Source: Pseudomonadota bacterium (GTDB lineage Bacteria > Desulfobacterota > Desulfobacteria > Desulfobacterales > JAHIVH01). Taken from it: 64,000 nt of DNA. The DNA is taken from the NCBI GenBank assembly GCA_018816735.1, contig JAHIVH010000070.1, forward strand, positions 486,006 to 550,005. The letters run 5' to 3'. Below are positions 44,020 through 53,380 of the stretch, piece by piece. The notes beneath the pieces are model-generated. The model saw nothing but the letters and a program-made list of their open reading frames with translations, did not search any database and was not told where the DNA came from. The translations under genes and the position numbers were made by a program. Positions within the stretch are counted from its first letter, which is position 1, and each line of letters starts with the position of its first letter.

Positions 44020-44598
44020 TCAATAAATAAAGTCTATCGTGTACCAGTCTGTTTCAAAATCCCAACGGGAGATAAAAAATAAAACCGTGTCCAGATAATA
44101 GGGCAGTGTCAGTTTATTGAGCTTTGCCCGTATTCTTAACTGGTAACGATTTCCCTTGATGAGCCTTTTTAAGGGAGCGATTTTGAAACTTTTAATTTCC
44201 GTCATCAAATGCTGTGCTTCTTCAAATGACTTCGTGGTCACAGGCTCTCCTTTATCCCAGGATCTGGAGATTTCGAATTCTTTTTTTAAATTATCATAGA
44301 CGACGGTATGGGTCACCTCTTTGTCTCTGATGGTTCTATCGATCCAGAAATTTCTCACCTTGACCAGTGTAATATAGAACGAAAAAGATACCGGCACGCC
44401 GCTTAAAGTCGCCGTTTTAATTTTTTCACTAAATGCGTTCTGCGTTTCCATAAACAGGAGAAGATTGTCCCTTGTATTGGTGATGACCACATTTGAGAGT
44501 CTTGCATTTTCAGCAGATGCGGGCTTGCTGTTCAGCGAAAAGGCGCCTGTCAGGAAAAAACCAAGAATAAATACCGCAATTCTATAATATGAGAACAT
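44020..44598 (-). CDS. DUF4390 exported protein
   Basis: 192 aa with an N-terminal hydrophobic signal (IAVFILGFFLTGAFSL). The family is defined by ARLSNVVITNTRDNLLLFMETQNAFS near the N-terminus and the ending FETDWYTIDFIY, both present. It is commonly found directly upstream of NtrY-like kinases, as here, so it may be a periplasmic partner of the sensor; that is inferred from context only. It lies 165 bases past lpxC in transcription direction. Confidence 0.85.
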   Translation of the reverse strand: MFSYYRIAVFILGFFLTGAFSLNSKPASAENARLSNVVITNTRDNLLLFMETQNAFSEKIKTATLSGVPVSFSFYITLVKVRNFWIDRTIRDKEVTHTVVYDNLKKEFEISRSWDKGEPVTTKSFEEAQHLMTEIKSFKIAPLKRLIKGNRYQLRIRAKLNKLTLPYYLDTVLFFISRWDFETDWYTIDFIY

Positions 44599-44763
44599 GA
44601 CTATGTGTTTTCCATTATTTTCAAAACTGCCGTTCAGGCAGCAATCATCAAACTGAATTTAATTTGTTGTTTTTAATTGATGCGTATCAAGGAATATAAA
44701 TCACTATCATAACTTCCCAAGTTTATAGCGGATACCTTATGAAATGGCAAGATGTTTCGGGCT

Positions 44764-45651
44764 TCAGGCATTTAAAGCCTGGCAATCCTTTGAAGAAAGG
44801 GTCTCCCAGGCGTCTTTTCTTGCAAAAAATTCTTTCAAAAAAGCATGATTAAATGCATGCCCGGATTTGAATGCAACAATATGACCCAGGATCGGCATGC
44901 CCAGGAGGGAAAAGTCGCCGATACAGTCTAATAATTTATGACGGACAAATTCATCCGGAAACCTTAAGCCCCCATCATTCAATACCGTTTGGGTGTCAAT
45001 GACCACAGCATTGTCGAGAGACCCTCCTCTTCCCAGGCCGTAACGTTTCATCATTTCTATATCCTGAACAAAACCGAATGTCCGGGCAGAACAGATTTCC
45101 TTCTCAAAGGTGTCTGCATTAAGCTCGATCGAGCAGGTCTGGGTTTTAATGAGCGGATGATTATATTCAATCGTGCAGGTAAGCTTGGGTATATCAGAGG
45201 GGTAAAGCTTTACCGATTTCTCGTTTTCTTCAAGTATAATCGGTTTTTTTACAATAAAATAACTTTTAGGAGATTCCTGTTCAACCATTCCCCCCTCAAG
45301 AAGCATTCGGGTAAACTGGAATGCGCTGCCGTCCATTATGGGCATTTCATAAGCATCCAGTTCAACCAGGGCATTATCTATCGACAGTCCCGAAAAACTG
45401 GCCATCAGATGTTCAATCGTGGAGACAATGGCTCCCTGGTTTCCGATGACTGTGGCAAGGCTTGTATCTACCACCATATTAAAAAGGGCGTTAATTCTGG
45501 GACGATCCGGCAGGTCAACTCTTTCGAATTTAATGCCATGATTAACCGGTGCCGGTTTGATCGTCAGGTTGACATTTCTTCCTGAGTGGACGCCAATCCC
45601 CGAACATTTTACGGGATTTGCCAGAGTTTTTTGACGGCAATGCTGTACCAT
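44764..45651 (-). CDS. lpxC: UDP-3-O-acyl-N-acetylglucosamine deacetylase
   Basis: 295 aa. It catalyses the first committed step of lipid A synthesis. The start at 45651 (MVQHCRQKTLANPVKCSGIG) matches the family; an in-frame TTG at 45696 would add 15 unrelated residues. Zinc ligands are His81 (TIEHLMASF) and the HKLLD motif, followed by GDFSLLG. ICSARTFGF is also conserved. Its presence shows a lipopolysaccharide outer membrane. It is divergent from the TPR-like gene. Confidence 0.96.
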   Translation of the reverse strand: MVQHCRQKTLANPVKCSGIGVHSGRNVNLTIKPAPVNHGIKFERVDLPDRPRINALFNMVVDTSLATVIGNQGAIVSTIEHLMASFSGLSIDNALVELDAYEMPIMDGSAFQFTRMLLEGGMVEQESPKSYFIVKKPIILEENEKSVKLYPSDIPKLTCTIEYNHPLIKTQTCSIELNADTFEKEICSARTFGFVQDIEMMKRYGLGRGGSLDNAVVIDTQTVLNDGGLRFPDEFVRHKLLDCIGDFSLLGMPILGHIVAFKSGHAFNHAFLKEFFARKDAWETLSSKDCQALNA

Positions 45652-45815
45652 AAATTTATCTTCATATTTAAGAGGGTGACTTTCGTGTCGTACCAAGACT
45701 GAAAAATTATTTGGGTCAAGTATGATCTGGCCACCCTTATTTATTCAAAGCAAAAAATTCATTTTAGATTTTTCCTATATATGATCTATTGAATAAAATC
45801 AAAAAGAAATCATCC

Positions 45816-45844
45816 TTGACAAATTGAAACCATAATTATTTATA
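45816..45844 (+). promoter_or_regulatory. Sigma-70 promoter of the exported helical-repeat protein
   Basis: TTGACA at 45816-45821, 17 bases, then TTTATA at 45839-45844 in an A/T-rich setting. Initiation would fall about 55 bases before the start at 45905, which has GGGGAGG ahead of it. The 253-base gap also holds the lpxC upstream region. Confidence 0.5.
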
Positions 45845-45904
45845 AAATGATCATTCCGGCAGAAATACACAAAAGATCTTTTCACCCGTTTTTGGGGAGG
45901 CGAC

Positions 45905-47107
45905 ATGGTTTTGAAATCAGTAAAAGTGCTCACGTGTGTCTGTTTATTATTGGTCTTCACCGCTTTAAACGCATTTTCAACAGGTGAATGGGAGCTTTCA
46001 ATACCCTTGCCTGCTGGTGATCCATTATGGAATGAGGTGCAGATTCTCTGGGACAACCATTGGGATGAAAAAAATATCGACGACCTGATCGGTACCTTGA
46101 ATCAGCTCGAGAAACAAAATGGAGATACCCCTGAAACCTGTTTATGGCTGGCACGCATCTACTATTTAAAAGCACGCTATCATAAAAAGGGGCGGACAGA
46201 GAACCTGAAACAATCAGAAAGATATGCGGCCAAAGCCATTTCTATTGATGATAACAATATGGCTGCGATGAAACTTCTGATTACATCGGTTTCTTCTTAT
46301 GCGGATATGGCGTATATCAAAAATACATATGGACCGCTCTTTTTGACAAAGCTGCCTGTTCCCATAGGACGTGCCCTGCCTGAAATGGATCATATCCCTG
46401 CATTTAAGGAGGCCATGATAGACTGGGACATGCGTGAGGACATCCATAAGGGAAAAAAAGCGGTAGCTGTGTTTAAAAAGATCGCGGACGACAACCCAAA
46501 AGACCTGCTTGCCCAGCTATGGGTGGCTCGGGGTGATTATTACCTGGGGTTTTACCACTTATCCATGGGCAGGTATGATGTTGCCCTTCCGATTTTTAAG
46601 GAGGGGAACGTTTATGGATTGAAGGCCCTTGATCTTTCTCCTCATAGTGTGCCTGCCAATTACTGGCGGCAACTCAATCTGGCCCGTTCCATTCAAAACG
46701 AAAATATTCTTGTCAAAGCCAGATATCTGAAACCGATTATGTCTCATCTTGTTTTTACCGCCAATGAAAACATGACGTATTTGTATTGCGGTCCCCTGAT
46801 TTCTACGGCAACCATTATTGAAAAAGGGGGATGGGTTGCAGAAAAAGGCGTTGGCCTTGCCGGATATACCGTGGACACAGTCATGACCGGACTGGAGCTG
46901 GCGGTTCTCGCTTATCCGACCTATTTTTATACGCATTTCGCAAAGGCTGAAATGCTCTATCACCTGGGCAGGAAAGAAGAGGCAAAAGAATTGATAAACC
47001 GGATCATTCATATGGACCCCCATCAGAATCCCTATCATGCACCTGAAAATATCTGTACGCAAAGACTGGCCAGGCTATTTTTATCAGAATTTTTTAGGGA
47101 GAAATAA
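45905..47107 (+). CDS. Exported helical-repeat (TPR-like) protein
   Basis: 400 aa with a signal peptide (LTCVCLLLVFTALNAFS). The mature part is built of paired helices with TPR-like signatures (PETCLWLARIYYLKARYHK, LWVARGDYYLGFYHLSMGRYDVALPIF, THFAKAEMLYHLGRKEEAKELINRIIHMDP). It resembles exported TPR proteins in this phylum, some of which serve as TRAP-transporter T components, but there is no TRAP gene here. It is convergent with the ABC importer operon, ending 16 bases from it. Confidence 0.65.
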   Translation: MVLKSVKVLTCVCLLLVFTALNAFSTGEWELSIPLPAGDPLWNEVQILWDNHWDEKNIDDLIGTLNQLEKQNGDTPETCLWLARIYYLKARYHKKGRTENLKQSERYAAKAISIDDNNMAAMKLLITSVSSYADMAYIKNTYGPLFLTKLPVPIGRALPEMDHIPAFKEAMIDWDMREDIHKGKKAVAVFKKIADDNPKDLLAQLWVARGDYYLGFYHLSMGRYDVALPIFKEGNVYGLKALDLSPHSVPANYWRQLNLARSIQNENILVKARYLKPIMSHLVFTANENMTYLYCGPLISTATIIEKGGWVAEKGVGLAGYTVDTVMTGLELAVLAYPTYFYTHFAKAEMLYHLGRKEEAKELINRIIHMDPHQNPYHAPENICTQRLARLFLSEFFREK

Positions 47108-47123
47108 AACCGTCTGATTACAT

Positions 47124-48137
47124 TCAATCTTGTTTTTTTTGTGTGGGGCCAAATCCGTCCTGGAATAGAATATCCGTCACAGAAACGGGTTTTGGAATCA
47201 GACCCTGCTCAAGCATGATCTGTTCGGTCTGCCGCCAGGCTTCCCTGTCAATATACCCTAAATGCGCATCGCCCTCAGGAATGATAAGTGTGCGGGTGAT
47301 GGCCAGTTGTTTTTCCCGGATATCTGTCGGGGTATCCCGGTCGTATTTTTTAAGCACAGACAGGGTTTTTTGCTTATTTTCAGGTGCAAGAGATTCTTTC
47401 CAGCCCTCAAGCAGTGCCTTTATAAATGACTGAACCATAGCTGGCCGCTCTCTCAGTGTCTTTAACGATGTGACAACGGAGTTGGCCACAAATCGCACGC
47501 CATAAGAGGAAGGATCAAAAAATCCCGTTTTCTCGCCGTTTTCTGTCAATTTATCATTCAGGATAATTCCCTGGGAATTGATATAAACCGGCCAGATATC
47601 CACACGTTTCCGGTAAAACGGTGTGTAATCATAACGGACACTGAAAAGTGTCACGTCCTTTTCAGGAATGCCGCCTTTTTTTAAAAGCGCCCGCATGATG
47701 GTTTCATCGTTTCCCCCATAGGTAATGCCAATGGTTTTTCCTTTGAGATCGGAAAGGTTTGAAAGCGTTCCCGGTTCAGCCCGGTAGATCCACTGAAGGG
47801 GATTTTTCTGAAAAAGCTGTGCAATGACAATCACAGGAGAGCCCTTTGATCGCGCAAGAATGACCTGGTCTGCAGATGCCACACCAAACTGTGCCTGTCC
47901 CAGTTCAAGCTCCCGGATGGCGTCCCGTTCCGGGCTGCCTGCTTTGACCGCTACAGAAAGCCCTTCCTTTTTGAAATATCCCATATCCAGCGCGTAAAGG
48001 TCTCCGGCCACACTGGTATTAAAAAGCCATTTCAGCCGATAATTGATATCTTCCTGTGCATTGCCCAAAGGAATATCCACGGTTATCGTGGCGAAAACCA
48101 TCCCCCAAAAAAATAGCCATTTTAGGTATTGTGTCAT
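47124..48137 (-). CDS. ABC transporter substrate-binding protein (NMT1/SsuA-like)
   Basis: 337 aa periplasmic binding protein with a signal peptide (LKWLFFWGMVFATITVDIPLGNA). It belongs to the NMT1/THI5-like fold: YRLKWLFNTSVAGDLYALDMGYF, GQAQFGVASADQVILAR, LKGKTIGITYGGNDE. I chose the ATG at 48137, just past the permease stop; an in-frame ATG at 48200 would overlap the permease. Members bind sulfonates, pyrimidine precursors of thiamine or other small organics. No thiamine riboswitch is seen upstream of the operon, so the ligand is open. Confidence 0.85.
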   Translation of the reverse strand: MTQYLKWLFFWGMVFATITVDIPLGNAQEDINYRLKWLFNTSVAGDLYALDMGYFKKEGLSVAVKAGSPERDAIRELELGQAQFGVASADQVILARSKGSPVIVIAQLFQKNPLQWIYRAEPGTLSNLSDLKGKTIGITYGGNDETIMRALLKKGGIPEKDVTLFSVRYDYTPFYRKRVDIWPVYINSQGIILNDKLTENGEKTGFFDPSSYGVRFVANSVVTSLKTLRERPAMVQSFIKALLEGWKESLAPENKQKTLSVLKKYDRDTPTDIREKQLAITRTLIIPEGDAHLGYIDREAWRQTEQIMLEQGLIPKPVSVTDILFQDGFGPTQKKQD

Positions 48138-48154
48138 TTTAATTCCCGTGCCGG

Positions 48155-48907
48155 TCAGTTTGAAACATGCCACCTGTTTCCGATTCTCTCGCCTGCCCAT
48201 TCAAGCATTCCCTGATAAACGGAGATAAAAATCCCGATGAGAAAAAGTGCCGTTAAGATTCGTGAAAGATCACTTTGATAAAGCGCAATCCTTATGCTGT
48301 GACCAATTCCCCTGTCTGCGGCGATAAATTCAGCCACAATGGTTCCTGCCATGGCAAGCGTGGTGCTGCCTGAAATCACGGTAATCAGCTTATGCATATT
48401 TTCAAATGCCCGGATCTTAACTTCGAGCTGCCAGCGCATGCGCGATGTGACATTGTAAAAATGTTCAATATCAGTGACAGGTTCACTCATAATCCCTATG
48501 ATGGACAGGAGCAGGGGGAAGTAGCAGATCATGGCGGCAATAATCAGTCTTGTGATAAATCCGTCTCCTAACAGGATAAAAATAATAGGTGCCACGGCAA
48601 CAATGGGATAGGCCTGGATATTATAGGCGGCCGCTTTGATGAAGGAGCCGGCGAATGTGCTTTTTCTGGCGCCGATGCCGACGGAGAACGCAAGAAAAAC
48701 AGATATGATCTGACCGATGATGGCAACAGACAATGTATTCAGGGTGTCAAAAAAATAAACCGTTAAAATGTCTTTGCCTGTATGCCAGATATCCAAAGGT
48801 GAGGGAATGACGTAGTCGGACAGGGTCAGGCTGTATTTGAGGATCATGAGAAAGATCAGGCCTGACGCAAAAACGATTAAAAATTGTAGCACCCGTCTAG
48901 CAAGCAT
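48155..48907 (-). CDS. ABC transporter permease (SsuC-like)
   Basis: 250 aa inner-membrane permease with six hydrophobic segments. The ATPase-contact loop EFIAADRGIGHSIRIAL carries the EAA-type signature of the SsuC/TauC/ThiX group. It overlaps the upstream ATPase gene by 11 bases and precedes the binding protein. Gene order ATPase-permease-binding protein is co-directional. Confidence 0.88.
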   Translation of the reverse strand: MLARRVLQFLIVFASGLIFLMILKYSLTLSDYVIPSPLDIWHTGKDILTVYFFDTLNTLSVAIIGQIISVFLAFSVGIGARKSTFAGSFIKAAAYNIQAYPIVAVAPIIFILLGDGFITRLIIAAMICYFPLLLSIIGIMSEPVTDIEHFYNVTSRMRWQLEVKIRAFENMHKLITVISGSTTLAMAGTIVAEFIAADRGIGHSIRIALYQSDLSRILTALFLIGIFISVYQGMLEWAGERIGNRWHVSN

Positions 48908-49589
48908 TCATGACCTCCAACACGGTTGTTTCCAGGCGGTCTCTGTCCGGCATTTCTCTTGAGGCGATGTCGAGGCCTTTCAGTGTCAGCGTTTGAGGTA
49001 TTTTTTCAATATCCCTGAATATAAGGATGGTGTCGGAAAATTTGGTTATTTCCATCAGGTTGTGCGAAATATATAAAAAATATCTGTCCGGGAAACTTTC
49101 CTTGATTTTCAGGATGATGGTTTCCCTCAATCGCTCATCCACATTGGCAAGGCTCTCGTCCATAATGAGCAGGTCAAACTCCTGGAGCAGATAACGTATC
49201 AGATTGACCCTGTTTTTCTGGCCCAGAGAAAGCTGGGAAAATCTAAGGTTGATACAATCGGAAAGTCCGAAAATGTCAATGAGCTGTTTTTTCATCTCGA
49301 TCATGGATGATGGCGTGGTGCTGTCAATAAAATGCCTGATGGTTCCCCATCCGGGAAGACGTTCCTGGTTGTAGGAATAGAGTACAATACTTTTATCCTT
49401 GATGTAAAGCTGACCGGAAAAACCGGTCAATTCTCCGGCGACGATGCGTGCAAAGGAGGTTTTGCCCACACCTGATGCACCAAAAAGGGCATGGAAACCC
49501 GGACTATCGAGGCTAAAATTCAATGTGCGGAAAACCGGAATTTCCGTATCAGGATATTGAAATGTGAGATTCGTGAGGGAGAGAATCAT
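48897..49589 (-). CDS. ABC transporter ATP-binding protein
   Basis: 230 aa. Walker A is GASGVGKT (about 37-44), the signature motif LSLGQKNR, and Walker B LLIMDES with catalytic Glu; the H-loop is YISHN. The Walker B residue following Glu is Ser where Pro is usual (DEP). It is the first gene of the three-gene importer, divergent from the metF-like gene. Substrate as for the binding protein: unknown. Confidence 0.9.
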   Translation of the reverse strand: MILSLTNLTFQYPDTEIPVFRTLNFSLDSPGFHALFGASGVGKTSFARIVAGELTGFSGQLYIKDKSIVLYSYNQERLPGWGTIRHFIDSTTPSSMIEMKKQLIDIFGLSDCINLRFSQLSLGQKNRVNLIRYLLQEFDLLIMDESLANVDERLRETIILKIKESFPDRYFLYISHNLMEITKFSDTILIFRDIEKIPQTLTLKGLDIASREMPDRDRLETTVLEVMNAC

Positions 49590-49745
49590 GTCTTCTGCAA
49601 TTTTTTTAGCTATCTGTTTATTCTATATGCACGTGATTGATATTTTAAACGGTTTCCTGTATAAACGAACTCTTATCACAGGATGTGCTGATTTTCCATG
49701 TAAAATCAATCTCTATTCTGTCTAAATGATATAACCGGAGAAAAG

Positions 49746-50600
49746 ATGATGAGCAATTTATCAAGTAATTCAGAAAATATGGAATACAGGCCCATGTACA
49801 CGGGTAAATTTTCGGTTTCAATAGAAGTTGTGCCACCGTCAGGCAGTGATGCCGGAGATCTGTTATCTACCCTGCTGTCCCTTGAAAATCTGCCGTTTGA
49901 TGGATTCAGCGTGGCGACCAATCCTGTTGCAAAACCCTGCATGAGTGCCATGGCGGTCTGTTCATTGGTCCAGAAACATACGGGAAAACCATCTGTGCTT
50001 CATGTCACCACACGGGACCACAACCGTTTGAGCCTTCAGGGAGAGTTGTGGGGTGCAAAAGCGCTTGGGGTCAATACCGTTATGATATGCACAGGTGATT
50101 TTGTTTCCTTGAAGGATCGCGGGATAACAACGACGGTCAGGGACCTGGATGTCTATGCCTTAATCGGCATGGCCAGAGAGTCGAATTTAAGAACCGGCGT
50201 TGTGTTGGATATCCATCCGGAATTAAACGGACTGAAAAAAGCGGTCAAACACCTTGAAAAGAAAGTGGACGCAGGCGCACAGTTTGCCGTGACCCAACCG
50301 GTCTACGATGAAGAAGGTGCGGAACTGATTTTAAATGCCACAACGCACATTCATATCCCCCTGATCATGGGGATACTCCCTCTTAGGACACCCAGGCATG
50401 CAGAATTCCTTCATCAGAAAGTGGCGGGTATTTCAGTCCCGGAAAAGCTGAGAGAACGCATGGCAAAATCAGTTGACCCGGTAAAAGAAGGTGCAGGTAA
50501 TGCAAAAGAAATGCTGGCACTTGCCAAAAACCGGTTTCAGGGCGCGTGCATCATGCCGCCGTTTAACCATTATGAGGTACTGACGGATATTGTGAATTAA
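49746..50600 (+). CDS. metF: Methylenetetrahydrofolate reductase-like protein
   Basis: 284 aa TIM-barrel flavoprotein. Family blocks are SVSIEVVPPSG (catalytic Glu), PFDGFSVATNPVAKPC, LHVTTRDHNRLSLQGELWGAKALGV, ICTGDFVSL and AQFAVTQPVYDEEG, plus IPLIMGILPLRT. In sulfate reducers such proteins may work in the methyl branch of the Wood-Ljungdahl pathway or in methionine synthesis. The usual MetV partner and the rest of that pathway are not in this window. It starts after CCGGAGAAAAG, divergent from the ABC importer. Symbol given by family only. Confidence 0.82.
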   Translation: MMSNLSSNSENMEYRPMYTGKFSVSIEVVPPSGSDAGDLLSTLLSLENLPFDGFSVATNPVAKPCMSAMAVCSLVQKHTGKPSVLHVTTRDHNRLSLQGELWGAKALGVNTVMICTGDFVSLKDRGITTTVRDLDVYALIGMARESNLRTGVVLDIHPELNGLKKAVKHLEKKVDAGAQFAVTQPVYDEEGAELILNATTHIHIPLIMGILPLRTPRHAEFLHQKVAGISVPEKLRERMAKSVDPVKEGAGNAKEMLALAKNRFQGACIMPPFNHYEVLTDIVN

Positions 50601-50697
50601 TCTTGCCGTTCATGTGATTTCATAAGGCCTTTATTCAAATTCAAGACCGGAGGTGTATTCAGTCCTGGCACCGCTATTTCTTTATTCTTGACAAAAT

Positions 50698-50731
50698 TTT
50701 TATTTTTGTCATATTTATAATCAGCTAATAA
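50698..50731 (+). promoter_or_regulatory. Candidate promoter of the chemoreceptor gene
   Basis: TTGACA at 50698-50703 is followed after 18 bases by TATTTA (50722-50727); a perfect TATAAT occurs at 50726-50731 but at 22 bases, too far for the same -35 box. The leader would be about 210 bases. Confidence 0.35.
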
Positions 50732-50778
50732 TTTTATATCATATTAAAATTAAAATATGATTCACAAAATTTCTTCGG

Positions 50779-50850
50779 CTATTTGGCTATATCTTCAGCA
50801 TATTGCATCACTTCAGGAGAGATGGCCTCAATATCCGGAAAAATGCCCGT
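50779..50850 (-). pseudogene. Possible 3' coding remnant (22 codons)
   Basis: On the minus strand this frame reads IFPDIEAISPEVMQYAEDIA and then a stop; an in-frame stop lies just upstream. The composition looks like a real protein C-terminus (acidic, helical), but I cannot name the family. It may be a leftover of a deleted gene or chance. Confidence 0.25.
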
Positions 50851-50949
50851 CTAAACCGGACAACCCTAAGCATTAAATCTTATAAATAGACACCACCACG
50901 AAGGATAGCGATGATTAATGGCTTTACATCAATAAATAAAGGAGGATGA

Positions 50950-53364
50950 ATGCTTAAGAACATAATGGGTATCTGGGGCAAGGACCAATTGGGTACACAC
51001 AGCGGTTTTTTGAAAATACTACCGGCGCCTGTCATGGTAATCGACAAAAATTTCAACATTCACTATATGAATGAAGCCGCTGTAACACTGGTAGGTGAAA
51101 CCCTCACATCTGTTATTGGCCGGAAATGCTACGAGCTTTTTAAAACTGAGCATTGCCGGACACCGGAATGCCGATGTCTGCAGGCCATGGAAAAAGACGG
51201 AACGTTTACAGGTGATACGGTTGCCGATCCTCACGGACGAAACCTGCCGATACGATATACGGCTACGGCGCTTAAAGATAAAGCCGGTAATATTATTGGC
51301 GCCCTGGAATATGTGCTGGATATAGCCGAGACAAAAAAGGCCATAGATGATGCCCGGGAAAAAGAGGATTACCTGAACGATTTGCCCACACCGGTCATGA
51401 CGATTGACAGAAATTTTATCATAACCTATATGAATCCGGCGGGTGCGTCGGTCGCAGGAAAGATACCGTCACAGGTTCTGGGGATGAAATGCTTTGATCT
51501 GTTTAAAACCCCACACTGCAATACGCCTGAATGCCGGTGTTCACAGGCCATGAACCAGGGGAAAGTTGTCACGGGTGAAACCGTTGTCGATCCTGGCGGG
51601 GTGAATATCCCCATTCAATACACCGGTGCGCCAATCAGGGATAAAAATGGTTCTGTAAAAGGAGCGCTGGAGTTTGTGATAGACATCACAAATACCCGGA
51701 AAGCGATGGATGACGCCCAGAAAAAAGTGTCTTATTTAAATGAGGTCCCCACACCGGTAATGGTTGTTGATACCAATATGACCGTCCAATATATGAACCC
51801 TGCCGGTGCTTCCGCAGTCGGCAAAACACCGGATGCCGTTATTGGAAAAAAGTGTTTCTCTCTTTTCAACACGGCTCATTGTAACACTTCCAATTGCCAG
51901 GTGGCAAAAGCAATGCAGAATGATGGTGTTTTTACAAGTGATACAATCGCAAAACTGCCCTCCGGAGATTTGCCGATCCGTTATACAGGGGCGCCTATCA
52001 AGGACAATACAGGTACAATAATCGGTGGGCTCGAATATGTAATTGATATTTCAGAAGAAAATCAGGCTGTTGCGGATGTGCAGGCGCTTGTTGTCGCCGC
52101 GATTGAAGGGAAATTGGGCATCAGGGGAAATCCTGAAAAATTTGATATTATCGGATTCAGGAATATCATTCAGGGAATTAATAACACGCTGGACGCAGTG
52201 ATCAATCCTCTCAATACAGCGGCTCGTTACATCGATAGAATCAGCAAAGGCGATATGCCGGAAAAGATTGTGGATGAATATAAAGGTGACTTTCATACAA
52301 TAAAAAATAACTTGAATCTGCTGATTGATGCCTTGAACGAAATAACCTCTGTGGCGGAAAAAATGGCCAAAGGGTATCTGACTGTTGATGTGAAGGAACG
52401 TTCGGAAAAAGACAGGCTCATGCAGGCGCTTAATATAATGGTGAAAAATCTCAGCCGTATCGTTGCCAATATCAAAAATACCACTGCAAATGTTTCATCC
52501 GGCAGCCAGGAAGTGAGTTCAGCCGCTCAGCAGTTGTCTCAGGGAGCGAGTGAACAGGCCGCTGCTGCTGAAGAGGCCTCTTCATCCATGGAAGAAATGG
52601 CCGCCAGTATCAGACAGAATTCCGATAATGCCCAGCAAACCGAGAAGATTGCCGTTCAGGCAGCTCATGATGCTGAAATGGGCGGTAAAGCCGTTGGAGA
52701 AACAGTTGACGCAATGAAGCAGATCGCCGAGAAAATATCCATCATTGAAGAGATTGCCCGGCAGACCAATATGCTGGCCTTAAACGCAGCCATTGAAGCA
52801 GCCCGTGCAGGAGAGCACGGCAAGGGATTTGCCGTGGTCGCAGACGCGGTCAGAAAACTTGCCGAGCGAAGCCAGGGTGCGGCAGGTGAAATCAGCATCC
52901 TTTCCAATACGAGTGTTGGCATTGCTGAAGGTGCGGGGAAAATGCTAAATGATATTGTTCCCAACATCAGAAAAACAGCAGGGCTTGTTCAGGAGGTCAA
53001 TGCTGCTTCAGGAGAGCAGAACACGGGTGCCGAACAAATAAACCAGGCACTTCAGCAGCTTGAGCAGGTCATTCAGCATAACGCATCCGCTTCAGAAGAG
53101 ATGGCATCAACATCCGAGGAACTGTCAGCTCAAGCCGAACAACTACAGGAGGTGATGGCCTTTTTCAAGACGGGTAAAGACAGCCGGGAAACTTTAATGC
53201 CAAGTATGTCTTCAGCAAAACGAAAAAGCATTTTGCAGCATGAAAAAGGGCATAGTCCGCAAGAGACTGCTCTGGAGTCGAAGCGGAAACATAAGGGGAT
53301 GTTGTTGAATATGGGAAACGATGAAAGCGGAGATTCTCTTGATGAAGAGTTTGTTGAATATTAA
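50950..53364 (+). CDS. Soluble methyl-accepting chemotaxis protein with three Cys-PAS repeats
   Basis: 804 aa, no clear membrane segment, so probably cytoplasmic. Three PAS domains (about 18-135, 140-255, 260-380) are followed by a HAMP-like region (about 420-500) and the methyl-accepting signalling domain (about 510-740, tip motif [19 protein letters not shown]), which talks to CheA/CheW. The PAS domains are exact 121-residue tandem repeats: Cys60/69/74/76, Cys181/190/195/197 and Cys302/311/316. The third repeat has Val at the fourth Cys position. Such Cys sets (C-x8-C-x4-C-x-C) could bind metal, heme or an Fe-S cluster; that is inference. A GGAGGATG-type ribosome site precedes the ATG. Confidence 0.9.
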   Translation: MLKNIMGIWGKDQLGTHSGFLKILPAPVMVIDKNFNIHYMNEAAVTLVGETLTSVIGRKCYELFKTEHCRTPECRCLQAMEKDGTFTGDTVADPHGRNLPIRYTATALKDKAGNIIGALEYVLDIAETKKAIDDAREKEDYLNDLPTPVMTIDRNFIITYMNPAGASVAGKIPSQVLGMKCFDLFKTPHCNTPECRCSQAMNQGKVVTGETVVDPGGVNIPIQYTGAPIRDKNGSVKGALEFVIDITNTRKAMDDAQKKVSYLNEVPTPVMVVDTNMTVQYMNPAGASAVGKTPDAVIGKKCFSLFNTAHCNTSNCQVAKAMQNDGVFTSDTIAKLPSGDLPIRYTGAPIKDNTGTIIGGLEYVIDISEENQAVADVQALVVAAIEGKLGIRGNPEKFDIIGFRNIIQGINNTLDAVINPLNTAARYIDRISKGDMPEKIVDEYKGDFHTIKNNLNLLIDALNEITSVAEKMAKGYLTVDVKERSEKDRLMQALNIMVKNLSRIVANIKNTTANVSSGSQEVSSAAQQLSQGASEQAAAAEEASSSMEEMAASIRQNSDNAQQTEKIAVQAAHDAEMGGKAVGETVDAMKQIAEKISIIEEIARQTNMLALNAAIEAARAGEHGKGFAVVADAVRKLAERSQGAAGEISILSNTSVGIAEGAGKMLNDIVPNIRKTAGLVQEVNAASGEQNTGAEQINQALQQLEQVIQHNASASEEMASTSEELSAQAEQLQEVMAFFKTGKDSRETLMPSMSSAKRKSILQHEKGHSPQETALESKRKHKGMLLNMGNDESGDSLDEEFVEY

Positions 53365-53380
53365 TTCTCCTGACAACCCC

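Larger units (their letters stand above)
50601..50949. other. 349-base gap before the chemoreceptor
   Basis: No intact gene is seen. It contains a short minus-strand coding-like fragment (50779-50850) and a candidate promoter (50698-50731). A GGCACC sequence at 50669-50674 resembles half a sigma-54 site, but the matching TGC half is missing. Confidence 0.5.

Noticed and set aside
49590..49745. TPP or other riboswitch ahead of the NMT1/THI5-like ABC importer
   Set aside because: I saw none of the conserved TPP core elements or a following terminator or sequestering hairpin.
50665..50685. Sigma-54 promoter (TGGCAC half) upstream of the chemoreceptor
   Set aside because: The second half should be TTGC at fixed spacing but reads TTTC, and it lies far from the gene.
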